From: Spirosoma pollinicola
GTDB taxonomy: Bacteria; Bacteroidota; Bacteroidia; Cytophagales; Spirosomataceae
DNA length: 64,000 nucleotides
Assembly (NCBI RefSeq): GCF_002831565.1
Contig: NZ_CP025096.1
Coordinates: 7,431,014-7,495,013, forward strand
Direction of reading: 5' to 3'
Part shown: positions 1 through 8,336 of the stretch, one piece after another
Layout: each line of letters starts with the position of its first letter
How positions within the stretch are numbered: position 1 is the stretch's first letter
The notes under the pieces: model-generated
What the model was told of the DNA's origin: nothing
Database searches by the model: none
What the model saw: only the letters and a program-made list of their open reading frames with translations
Translations under genes and position numbers: made by a program

Positions 1-40
1 ACGAAACAACATCCGACGAGCGCCCTTAGCTAAGGGATGC

Positions 41-586
41 TTGTTAATCAGCTTCCTGCTAGTGTGGATTCAGCCTTGTTGGGGTCATGGTATGGGGGGC
101 ACGGGTTTGTTGCATCCGCTCACAGGTTTAGACCATCTGCTGGCTATGCTGGCCGTAGGGGCTTGGAGTGCCCAACTGGGGGGGCGCTCGATTTATATCG
201 TGCCAGCCTGTTTTGCCGGGATGATGGTTCTGGGTGGTGTAGCGGGAATACTCTACCCCATGATCCCGTATTTGGAAACAGCTATTGCGATGTCGGTACT
301 GATGCTGGGTTTAGCTGTCAGTATTGATCAACCGACTGGTTGGTTCGTAGCTAGTTTTGGGGTGGGTATTTTTGGTTTTTGCCATGGGTTCGCCCATGGC
401 TCAGAAATGAACCGAACCGAGGGGATCACGGAATACATCCTTGGCTTTTTAATTACAACGGTTAGTCTTCATTTGATTGGTGCCTTTGGCGGGCTTCTAC
501 TGGTGGAAGCGAGTCAAGGCAGAAGGCACTTACGCCAGATCGGTGTAGTGACGAGTTTAATCGGCGTTTACTTGTTAGTGCGATAA
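41..586 (+). CDS. HupE/UreJ-family membrane protein (5' end uncertain)
   Basis: Small polytopic membrane protein of the HupE/UreJ family, whose members are linked to nickel or cobalt uptake around hydrogenases and ureases. The family signature HPLTGLDHLLAMLAVG is at residues 25-40. A second histidine-rich segment, CHGFAHGSE, is at 114-122. Hydrophobic helices fill the rest. The first residues look like a signal or first membrane segment ending near the WGHG at 14-17. The reading frame stays open to the left edge of the window and the first usable codon inside it is a TTG, so the true start may lie upstream. No hydrogenase or urease gene is visible nearby, so the metal transported cannot be assigned. 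Family call is firm; function and start are not. Confidence 0.85.
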   Translation: MLISFLLVWIQPCWGHGMGGTGLLHPLTGLDHLLAMLAVGAWSAQLGGRSIYIVPACFAGMMVLGGVAGILYPMIPYLETAIAMSVLMLGLAVSIDQPTGWFVASFGVGIFGFCHGFAHGSEMNRTEGITEYILGFLITTVSLHLIGAFGGLLLVEASQGRRHLRQIGVVTSLIGVYLLVR

Positions 587-893
587 ATGGGTAGGCATAT
601 TGGATCGTATATCTAGCCTGAATGCATTACTGAGTGAAAAGATGACGCTTAACGGTTTGATCAACGTATGTATTACTTCTCTTTAGCCATAGCTGGATCA
701 GCTTTTATTAGAAAAGTTATTATGGCATTCTCAAAAAAGACTCTAATTATAAGAATACGATGATGCCCGATGACGAATTTTGGGGCCCGTAGTTTGGATT
801 CAATTCAGTAAGAATCTCTCATTTATTGAACGTTCGTGGCTGTTGCACAACCCTGCTTAGGGATATGAATGGTCTTTTCTGTATCTTAAGGGG
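587..893. other. Intergenic stretch leading into an IS1182 remnant
   Basis: No convincing gene is seen between the HupE-like gene and the first transposase codon. The sequence GGCTGTTGCACAACCC near 838-853 resembles the kind of terminal repeat carried by IS elements and could be the left end of the IS1182 remnant. A matching right end was not found because that side of the element is missing. Confidence 0.35.
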
Positions 894-1878
894 ATGCAAG
901 GCCGAAAAGACTATACCGAAAAACACATCACTTATTTTCAGCTGTCCAGCCGCGTCCCTGAGCACAACTTTTATCGCCGGTTAAAGGAGACGCTCGACTT
1001 GACTGCTCCGGCAGCCCGGCTTCATCTATGAGGCCACTAAACAGCTCTATGGCCATACAGGCAACCCCTCTATTGACCCCGTCGTATTCTTCAAGTTCAT
1101 GCTCATCGGTTGCCTAGAGAATATTACTTCCGACAGAAAGTTGGTCGAGCATTGCTCTATGCGGATGGATATGCTGTATTTCCTGGGCTATAACATTGAT
1201 GAGCTATTACCTTGGCACTCCACGTTGAGTCGTACTCGACAACTGTATCCGGAGGTACTCTTTGAGGCTGTGTTCGATAAAGTATTCAGCCTCTGTGTAG
1301 CCCATAACATGGTGGCTGGCCGTAGAGTAGCCATTGACTCGGCACCCGTCAAAGCCAATGCGTCGATGGAACGACTACTAGAAAAACAACCCGATTTACC
1401 TGGTCCTAGGCTAGTTCAATCGGTCGAGGATCAGAATCAGGTAGTGGACACGATACCTCCACCCAGCAAGCGTCACGCTGGATCGATTATTACCGCGTCC
1501 GATCATCAATTGAAACAGTTGAAAAAGCACCAGCAAAACTTGAAGAATGCACCTCCTACTTCAGGAGCTAGCCACGAAAAAGCCCAATTGCTGAGCAACA
1601 AGACGCACTATAGCCCTACCGATCCCGATGCTCGTATCTCGGTCAAGCCCGGCAAAGCCCGCAAACTCAATTACCATTGTAGCCTGGCAGTGGATACCGC
1701 CGAAGGCGTCATTAGTCATGTGCAGGCCGATTTTGCTGATGGCCGCGATAGCCAGTGCTTACCCGATATTATGGTGAAGCTTCAGCAGCGGTTGGCCGCC
1801 AATGAGCTACGTTTAGAAGAGGTATTGGCTGACACGGCCGGGCCGATTTCTATGGTTCAAACAAGGGTTGGCGTATAA
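894..1878 (+). pseudogene. IS1182-family transposase, frameshifted and truncated
   Basis: The transposase begins at the ATG at 894 and runs in one frame to a stop at 1029. The rest continues in another frame from about 1003, joined through the IS1182-like stretch KETLDL...RQPGFIYEATKQLYG, so one frameshift lies near 1002-1012. The downstream part has typical family sequence (IDPVVFFKFMLIGCLENI, then MRMDMLYFLGYNIDE, then LPWHSTLSRTRQLYPE, then AIDSAPVKANAS). The product breaks off after LEEVLADTAG near residue 250 of the downstream frame; only a few unrelated residues follow before the stop. The C-terminal part of the DDE domain is therefore missing, and the break abuts an IS110 fragment on the other strand. 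The element should be unable to move itself. Confidence 0.85.
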
Positions 1879-2148
1879 TTTTTGTTATATTTTTTACCCC
1901 GCTTGACGACTGCATAGACCCGATGGATGAGTTTGTTTCTTAGTGCGTTGATAACTAACATCTTATTCTTGCCTTCTTTAACTTTTCGCTGGTAATACTC
2001 CTGTAATTCACCGGGCATTTGAAGAGCCGACATAGCCGCCATATGCAGTAAGGTTTTCAGTGATTTTCGGGCATGATGATTCACGCGAGTCTTACCCCCT
2101 ACACTACTGCCCGAGGAGTGCTCAAAGGGAGCTACTAGCTAGCTAGTG
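1857..2148 (-). pseudogene. IS110-family transposase, C-terminal fragment
   Basis: Read on the minus strand, this fragment carries the C-terminal (transposase_20) part of an IS110/IS116/IS902 transposase. The recognisable order is APFEHSSGSSVGGKTRV, then NHHARKSLKTLLHMAAMSAL, then ELQEYYQRKVKEGKNKMLV, then NALRNKLIHRVYAVVKRGKKY. The catalytic N-terminal DEDD domain is absent, and the frame meets a TAG stop just before the recognised part, around 2150. It directly abuts the broken IS1182 transposase, so one element probably inserted into or recombined with the other. Confidence 0.8.
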
Positions 2149-2186
2149 TGCCAAATCCGTTGGGGTGTTGGCTAAATAATTCACTG

Positions 2187-2402
2187 TTAGCAATTTGTAT
2201 CTGTCCGTAACGCGTTGTCATCTTTTTTTTTACGTCGGTCAGTTGGCACATCACTCAGGCTTTTTTCCAAGACTTGCCGACCCAATTCCTGCCAAATTTC
2301 ATCGAACGACTTTTCATAGTCGTAGAAAGTTGGCTTGCTTTTAAGTTGTTGCAGGTCTTGATATTTTTGGCGGGCCAAGGCTATGTATTCATCTTCAGTC
2401 AT
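2187..2402 (-). pseudogene. N-terminal fragment of a transposase (ISKra4-like, tentative)
   Basis: This 71-codon frame begins MTEDEYIALARQKYQDLQ and continues to LGRQVLEKSLSDVP and DRRKKK. That resembles the N-terminal leader of large Bacteroidota transposases, which I tentatively place in the ISKra4 group. After about residue 60 the sequence turns into an unrelated tail and stops, so only the start of the element survives. It closes the run of IS debris at 0.8-2.4 kb, just before the AT-rich island begins. The family name is uncertain; the fragmentary state is clear. Confidence 0.45.
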
Positions 2403-2436
2403 GCCCTAAGCTAACGACATCAGGCGACAATTTGAA

Positions 2437-3006
2437 ATGCACCCTTGGGATCTCACAGTTTCTGAAAGATTTAATAAAGATAAGTTTGATAAATTAGAAT
2501 GCGAACCGTTCGAAAATTATATTGACTTAAATTACGATGAATTTATTTTTTTTAATATATGGGAATTTATGAAAATAGAATTTATGGATATATCTGAATC
2601 TGCATTAATAAATAAAATGAATTATTTTGCTAATAAATATAAAAATCATACTGACAAGTTGCTAGCAAAAGATATAAACGTACTGTGTACAGAGATTAGT
2701 ATTATAGCTGAATTATTAAATATAGGACATAAAATTAAATATATTGACAAAATAAAGACGGTTTTAAATAAATTAAAAAATAGATTATATAAATATAAAA
2801 CATTATTTGACAGTAATGAAATATTTAATACTATAAGCACTCAAGTAGAATTGGCTTTATTTGAAGAAAGATTTTATACATATTTTAGTACGACGAAATC
2901 AGAAATAATTCCCAAGACATCTTCAATTAAAAATTTTCATATTTATTGTGATAACTTGTTTAATGAAATTGGTGTAAAATATACTTTTGAAGATAGCTTC
3001 GACTGA
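2437..3006 (+). CDS. Hypothetical AT-rich protein, first gene of a two-gene unit
   Basis: Not recognised. The 189-residue product is rich in Lys, Asn, Ile and Phe. It is predicted by eye to be mostly helical and soluble, with no signal peptide, membrane segment or catalytic motif. The first codons (MHPWDLTVSERF) lie only a few dozen bases from IS debris, so an internal start cannot be excluded. The next gene starts 33 bases downstream on the same strand, and the two are probably co-transcribed. Base composition is far more AT-rich than the cargo to the right, consistent with acquisition from another host. Confidence 0.6.
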   Translation: MHPWDLTVSERFNKDKFDKLECEPFENYIDLNYDEFIFFNIWEFMKIEFMDISESALINKMNYFANKYKNHTDKLLAKDINVLCTEISIIAELLNIGHKIKYIDKIKTVLNKLKNRLYKYKTLFDSNEIFNTISTQVELALFEERFYTYFSTTKSEIIPKTSSIKNFHIYCDNLFNEIGVKYTFEDSFD

Positions 3007-3039
3007 AATAAGCTGAAATTCAAAAGGCACTATTTTTTG

Positions 3040-4146
3040 ATGAATGAAGACGGAGTTTTATCAAAATATATTTCAGAAATAGAGGTTTTCTTGGAAAATT
3101 TAATTATTAATAAAAAATTGAAAGAGGAGTTGAACATGCACGATAGTAAAGGAGTCGGTCTTGTTATAGGAAAAGTAGATTTTCAAGGCATTTCTATTAA
3201 AAAGAGTTTAGATTGTATTGGGAGTGTTTTTTACGGATTAAAGATATATAAATCAGATAAGGTAAAACATTTCATAATAAATAGTCTTTTTAGAATGTGG
3301 CTGTTACAAAAAAAGAAATATAAATTAGATCAAGTAAGATTTTATATTGATACTAAAGACATAGCTCTTAACCTACAATATGCGCAGATTGACAATGATC
3401 TTTTTCTAAATGATGGATATTCTCAATATCCATATTCTTTTAAACCTTTTGGGAATGTAAACTTACATTCCGTAAGAGTAAACCAACTTTTTGTTAGCCC
3501 ACAAATAGGTATTCATTATTTAACTCGGTGGAAGGTAACAGGATTAATCTATAATTATATATATAGTAAAAGTGATAAAGATATAAATGATTCAGATCAA
3601 AAGTTGTTACAAGAATGCAATTGGTTTGATGACTTCTATAACGAAGACAATTTAAGACAACCGTATGAGCAATATGCTAAAGTACTCATGGCTGTCGGTG
3701 ATGATGCTATAGCTAGGAAAGTTTTATTAAAAACAGCAACTCGTAATTGGAGAGAAGCATTTTTGTTTTTTCTTTTAAAATTTTTTTCCGCTTTAGGTGT
3801 TCCTGCATATAGGTCATTGTTCGGGTTATTCATATTAACCATTATAGGTACTTGTGTTTATTATTATTCTGCAATAAATGGATATGTGCTATATAAATTT
3901 CTTAATCAAGAAAAATATATATTATTAGATTCTAAAAATTTAATCAATATTGGGGAAAGTAAATTATTATTAGAAACGTTTGTATATTCTATACAAGAAT
4001 TACTGCCAATAAATGTTAGCGAAAAAGATATTTTTAAGCCTTATAATATTTTTACAATAGTTTACTCTTTGATACATAATTTCTTCGGCACCATATTACT
4101 CGCAATGTTTGTGTTAGGTATCGCTCGTATTACTAGAAGATCGTAA
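3040..4146 (+). CDS. Hypothetical protein with two C-terminal membrane segments
   Basis: Not assigned to a named family. The 368-residue protein has a long soluble N-terminal part. It then has a segment reading QPYEQYAKVLMAVGDDAIARK, a repeat-like helical module that I recall from large uncharacterised membrane proteins of the 'QPYEQLAKVLR' type. Two membrane helices follow, at about 260-280 (LFGLFILTIIGTCVYYY) and 345-363 (FFGTILLAMFVLGIARI), ending in a short basic tail. ATG at 3040 is preferred over the TTG one codon earlier. It forms a unit with the gene before it. Its last 33 bases overlap the 3' end of the convergent gene on the minus strand. A soluble sensor plus membrane effector layout would suit an accessory defence gene, but that is only an inference. 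Confidence 0.65.
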   Translation: MNEDGVLSKYISEIEVFLENLIINKKLKEELNMHDSKGVGLVIGKVDFQGISIKKSLDCIGSVFYGLKIYKSDKVKHFIINSLFRMWLLQKKKYKLDQVRFYIDTKDIALNLQYAQIDNDLFLNDGYSQYPYSFKPFGNVNLHSVRVNQLFVSPQIGIHYLTRWKVTGLIYNYIYSKSDKDINDSDQKLLQECNWFDDFYNEDNLRQPYEQYAKVLMAVGDDAIARKVLLKTATRNWREAFLFFLLKFFSALGVPAYRSLFGLFILTIIGTCVYYYSAINGYVLYKFLNQEKYILLDSKNLINIGESKLLLETFVYSIQELLPINVSEKDIFKPYNIFTIVYSLIHNFFGTILLAMFVLGIARITRRS

Positions 4147-5928
4147 CATAACTGCTAAATTGTAGTCACTTTGTAATCTTTCAGGTTCAGGTAAACCTGA
4201 AATTACTAAAGTTTCATTAGTCATATCTATTTTTCCATTTTTGTAGAAATTAATATCGGCTCTAAAAAGACTATCTTTAGATACCATATATGACCTGTAA
4301 GAAAATACCAATGTATTTCTTTCATTTTTTAAAATTTCTAGCTCAATTTTTGAAAAAGGATTCAAATCTTCAAGAAAGATCAAATCATAACCAATTATAT
4401 TATCGTCTTCACTAGTCATATCATTAATAGAGTCGCTAATCCAACTAGTGTATTTGTTATGTATATATTCATGTTTAGTTTTATTGAACACCTCAAATAT
4501 GCTTATCTCTTCTTGAGATAAAGCCTCATCATTCGCAGCTAATATTCCTTTATTCAATGCTTCTCTATAGCTTGAATTACTATAATACTGCTCGATTTGA
4601 AATTCCATATTGTAAATATTGTTTTCATCTTTATACATATCACGTGCAAAATTTAATAACCATTTGCCAAACTGGTACAGTACGGTATTTTCTTCTGATT
4701 TTTTCTCTTCTGTATTTTCTTCTTTTTCATCAATATATTTCAATAACTTATTAATGTCTATATCTTTTGTTCTATTTGTAATGTAATGTAATATTTCTTT
4801 AAGAGATTCATCATTTTTATATGAATCTCTTAAAATATTTACGAATTTTCTATAAATATATTCATTTGTTGAAATTCCAATTATTTTATCATTTATCTCT
4901 GATATTATATTTAAATAGTACTCTTTATCTTCTTTAGATATATGTGTATTAATATCTTCACCTTTGTCTATTAATTCTCTATATTTTTCGTCAAGATCAT
5001 TAAAGTAGGAATTATTTTTTTTGTAATTGCCTATTAATTGGGATTTTTTTTCATTAAGTTCTTTTAGTATCATTACTACTAATAGAATAGCACTTTCCCC
5101 AAATTCGGTGTATAATATTTTCTCCTCTTCTTTCGTTAAATCATCTTCTAATTCAGTAAAGTAATTCCAACAAAGCTGTCTCTGTTTTTTGGTTACTAAA
5201 GTATATTTTCTTTCAAGTTCATTATATAAGTTTTTTAAAATTTTTCTGTTATCAACATCAAAAATCACTGCAATATTTTGATTTTGTATATTTGCTAAGC
5301 CTTTATATGTATAATTTTCATAACTCTTTATAATCACTTCATTTTTTGAATATGATGCCCATCTGGCTTCCACCATTTCTTTTGCAGATTCTACAAGGTA
5401 GAAATAGCCGTGTCTCCCTCTTGCATTATTAAAGAAAAGTTTGATAAAATCTTTTATTAATTTTGTATCGAATTTGTATATAGTTTCTTTTATGAATTTA
5501 TTTTTATTATCTGATATTAATAGATAGATTTCTGATAAATCATATATTGGTGTATTACTACCATCGAATTCTTTAAAATCGCCTAGCGTAGGGTTGTAAA
5601 AGCCAATCACTGATTGACTTCTTACAAGAGAATACTCACTTAATTTTATAAGTATATATCCTGGAAAAACACTTGCTATATCGCTAGTAGAGATTTCAAC
5701 TTTGGTATCTTCAGCATTAAATTTAACCTTTAGCAGAGATTTATTAATTGCCGTAAAATGCCTGGCTCGTCTCCTTTTTTTTTCGTCGCTCAAATTATTA
5801 TTGTTTTCTGTCTCATGTACTTCATCGTAAAGTTTCCATTTGTAAAAACTAGCAAGAGATTCATTCCATGCATCTCTATACTCATTTTGTAAATACTCAT
5901 TATATTTATCGTTAGACACATTATCCAT
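4114..5928 (-). CDS. Large hypothetical AT-rich protein
   Basis: Not recognised. The 604-residue protein is acidic and lysine-rich, with no signal peptide or membrane helix. Its N-terminal 200 residues look like a mixed alpha/beta domain. A long, charged, probably coiled-coil middle part spans roughly 225-430 and includes the low-complexity stretch YIDEKEENTEEKKSEEN. A further globular part follows, containing ISIFEVFNKTKHEYIHNKY, and the C-terminus has beta character. No nuclease, ATPase or protease motif could be identified. The codon usage matches the AT-rich neighbours. It is convergent with, and overlaps by 33 bases, the two-helix membrane protein gene. It may be part of the same acquired module. 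Confidence 0.65.
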   Translation of the reverse strand: MDNVSNDKYNEYLQNEYRDAWNESLASFYKWKLYDEVHETENNNNLSDEKKRRRARHFTAINKSLLKVKFNAEDTKVEISTSDIASVFPGYILIKLSEYSLVRSQSVIGFYNPTLGDFKEFDGSNTPIYDLSEIYLLISDNKNKFIKETIYKFDTKLIKDFIKLFFNNARGRHGYFYLVESAKEMVEARWASYSKNEVIIKSYENYTYKGLANIQNQNIAVIFDVDNRKILKNLYNELERKYTLVTKKQRQLCWNYFTELEDDLTKEEEKILYTEFGESAILLVVMILKELNEKKSQLIGNYKKNNSYFNDLDEKYRELIDKGEDINTHISKEDKEYYLNIISEINDKIIGISTNEYIYRKFVNILRDSYKNDESLKEILHYITNRTKDIDINKLLKYIDEKEENTEEKKSEENTVLYQFGKWLLNFARDMYKDENNIYNMEFQIEQYYSNSSYREALNKGILAANDEALSQEEISIFEVFNKTKHEYIHNKYTSWISDSINDMTSEDDNIIGYDLIFLEDLNPFSKIELEILKNERNTLVFSYRSYMVSKDSLFRADINFYKNGKIDMTNETLVISGLPEPERLQSDYNLAVMLRSSSNTSDT

Positions 5929-6183
5929 AAAATAGAGTTTTAAGAGTCGTTTGTTTATTGGCTAATTTCCACTGACTGTAACAAGTAATAGCTGTCGGTA
6001 TACATCTCATTCTTGCTTTCTAATTTTAACCTCTGGCTTGTACAGCTTGGCTTTCCTGGTAGCTTAACTTGTTTCCAATTGAATTTAAAGATTGTCAGCT
6101 TGCTTGTAGTTACCGATTCAGTTGTAATTACGTAAGCGGCTTTGTATTATATAATGTACATTAAAACCGGAAAAGTATATAAG

Positions 6184-6558
6184 CTATTCTTTTTTAGCTA
6201 TCTGCTCCAATTCTTCAAGGGCACTACCTATGTAACTAAATTCTTTCGCCCGGCTTTTTGTATCAAAAAAGTAAGTAATTGAGCTGAAATCCATTGGATT
6301 AAGAGCCTTTTTAATTCCTTCATGACCAGCTACTGAATTTGCATTGCCAGTATAATTATCTATTGAAGATATTAGCTTCTTTACTCCGTTTTTGAAGTCG
6401 TCCGAACAGTTGTTTATATTCAAGTAATAGACATCATTACGCCATTCTTTAAAAAAAGATGTGTGATCCCAAAGCAATTTTGTTACTGACACGTTATTCT
6501 GTGCCTCACTATATTGTTCCTTAATTCTTTTTAATGCTGTAGCGTCGTGCTCACTCAT
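6184..6558 (-). CDS. Small hypothetical protein
   Basis: Not recognised. The 124-residue, probably all-helical, soluble protein starts MSEHDATALKRIKEQYSEAQ and ends in a charged helix (ALEELEQIAKKE). It lies upstream of the 604-residue gene on the same strand, with a gap of 255 bases, so an operon is possible but not obvious. It shares the low GC of the island. No motif suggests a function. Confidence 0.55.
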   Translation of the reverse strand: MSEHDATALKRIKEQYSEAQNNVSVTKLLWDHTSFFKEWRNDVYYLNINNCSDDFKNGVKKLISSIDNYTGNANSVAGHEGIKKALNPMDFSSITYFFDTKSRAKEFSYIGSALEELEQIAKKE

Positions 6559-6771
6559 AAGTAGAGAATAGGTTACAGTTAGTAATTATAATTAAACTTT
6601 AATAAAGACTTATAAAGGTGTAATTTCTACTCTATCATACTATACCACCGTTGCAGGATTGTTATCTCTGCTAACATGTAAACGTTATTATATATATAGT
6701 GACGCTGTAAGAGCCTAAACTCGTGGTTCTATGAGAAGATATAGATGATAAATGGCTAGAATGGGCCTGAT

Positions 6772-7281
6772 CTACCTTGGCATCCAATAGTATTCCAAGC
6801 GCCAGTCAAATGAGCCAAAATGATTTCGTAATCTTTCCGCTAGCTTCCAGTAATCATCTTTTTCGAGTAGGGTCCACTTAATTGATTTTAGATCAGAGAG
6901 CCCCGGCAAAATTGAAAGGCTTCTAAGTAGAATACCATCAATCGGTGGGTGGATGCTGCTGCTTCGGTAGCATTGACCCTTGTTGCATAATATGACCGAT
7001 GTTTTAAGATAGATCGAAATTAACTTTGATGCTCTGCCATAAGTGACTGTCTGAACGCCTTCAGCCTTTAAGGCAGAAATGATTTGTTCAGCCCAACGCT
7101 GATGCAGAGTAGCGAACTGTTCAACGCTGACTTCATTATCATCTTGGGCGAAACGTTGAAGACTCGACTGCTCAATAGCATATTTGATTTTGGCCGTTGT
7201 TGTAAAGTCCCTTTGGACTGCTCTTGCCGCTGTCCAAGTTGCGTAATTATGTCGATGCTGATCAAATGTATAATTTTTCAT
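6772..7281 (-). CDS. Hypothetical accessory protein (FDQHRHNYATWTAARAVQR family)
   Basis: Its N-terminus (YTFDQHRHNYATWTAARAVQ) is characteristic of an uncharacterised family that I recall in bacterial accessory regions, often near restriction or other defence genes. The 169-residue protein has no membrane segment and no catalytic motif I can name. The conserved Phe-Asp-x-His-x-His-x-Tyr opening might be functional. Its GC content is closer to the average than that of the island to its left. It lies immediately left of the recombinase promoter region, on the opposite strand. Confidence 0.6.
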   Translation of the reverse strand: MKNYTFDQHRHNYATWTAARAVQRDFTTTAKIKYAIEQSSLQRFAQDDNEVSVEQFATLHQRWAEQIISALKAEGVQTVTYGRASKLISIYLKTSVILCNKGQCYRSSSIHPPIDGILLRSLSILPGLSDLKSIKWTLLEKDDYWKLAERLRNHFGSFDWRLEYYWMPR

Positions 7282-7435
7282 GGTGCGGAGTAAGACCCAA
7301 TTTCTAGTAGTTTATTGTAAATTATAATCAATAAGCTACAGGAACAATTGATTTTACCTTTCGGTATTATAGAGCTGCTTTTATACTGAAACAAATAATG
7401 AATGGAGGACGATAGTCAGCGATAGTTAAGATAGT

Positions 7436-7475
7436 TTGTTACAAATGATAAACGGACGTTTAACATTTGTAACAA
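7436..7475. promoter_or_regulatory. Long palindrome upstream of the serine recombinase
   Basis: Two 19-base arms, TTGTTACAAATGATAAACG (7436-7454) and CGTTTAACATTTGTAACAA (7457-7475), are separated by GA and pair with a single mismatch. The dyad lies about 40 bases before the recombinase ATG. Serine recombinases act on and often repress from such sites, so this is a candidate recombination (res/att-like) or operator site. The role is inferred from position and symmetry only. Confidence 0.55.
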
Positions 7476-7517
7476 CTAACACTTTTCCCTTATCTTGTCG
7501 GTCTAAATCACTCCTTG

Positions 7518-8189
7518 ATGGAAAGTCAACCTCTATCCCATGTCGCTTATTACCGGGTCTCCACCAAACAGCAGGGTCAGAGCGGTCTTGGCTTGGAAGC
7601 TCAGCGTACCCAAGTGCTAGGCTTCATCGGTAGTCATGCCCAATTGGTGCGGGAGTTCATCGAAGTGGAAAGTGGTAAACGTGATAGTCGTCCTCAACTC
7701 ATCGAAGCTTTAGCTTATGCCAGGCAGCACAAGGCCCGACTCGTCATTGCCAAACTGGATCGACTCAGCCGCAACGCTGGTTTTATTTTCGCACTCAAAG
7801 ACAGCGGTGTGGATTTTGTCTGCGCCGATATGCCGGATGCCAACACTTTAACCATTGGCATTTTTGCCACCTTGGCCCAGCACGAGCGGGAACTCATCGG
7901 TGAACGAACCCGAAAGGCACTGGCGGTTAAGAAGCAACAAGGGTTTCAACTTGGATCACCACAGAATCTGACACTACAGGCCCAGCGAAAAGGGGTAGAA
8001 GCCATTAAACTGAAGGCGGCTACCAATGAAAATAACCGGCGGGCGTTGCTGACGATCAAGGGATATCTCCAGCAGGAGAAGACTTTACAACAAATTGCCG
8101 ACGAGCTGAACGCGTCCGGATTCCGCACTGCCAAGGGACACATGTTTCAGCGAGTTCATATTTTCCGCTTAAAAGCAAAACTTTCATAG
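7518..8189 (+). CDS. Serine recombinase (resolvase/invertase family)
   Basis: Site-specific DNA recombinase. The catalytic N-terminal domain begins HVAYYRVSTKQQGQSGLGLE, where the serine of YYRVST is the expected nucleophile. It continues through the family motif AKLDRLSRN and IFATLAQHERELIGERTR. A helix-turn-helix follows at the C-terminus (KTLQQIADELNASGFRTAKG). At 223 residues it is a small resolvase/invertase rather than a large integrase. ATG at 7518 is preferred over the TTG one codon earlier. It follows a 40-base palindrome that may be its target. A decayed, inverted copy of the same gene lies at about 45.0-45.5 kb. Confidence 0.92.
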   Translation: MESQPLSHVAYYRVSTKQQGQSGLGLEAQRTQVLGFIGSHAQLVREFIEVESGKRDSRPQLIEALAYARQHKARLVIAKLDRLSRNAGFIFALKDSGVDFVCADMPDANTLTIGIFATLAQHERELIGERTRKALAVKKQQGFQLGSPQNLTLQAQRKGVEAIKLKAATNENNRRALLTIKGYLQQEKTLQQIADELNASGFRTAKGHMFQRVHIFRLKAKLS

Positions 8190-8336
8190 ATCCTCATTCG
8201 ATTGTTGCATCAACCTGATTTGCGCTTCATAAACCAAGTGAACTTCACTTAAAATAGATACCTTTTACGCTTATTTTGTCTTTCCATTGGCAACCAGTAT
8301 ATATCAGCGACTTGCCATGATTTCATACCTAGCTAA

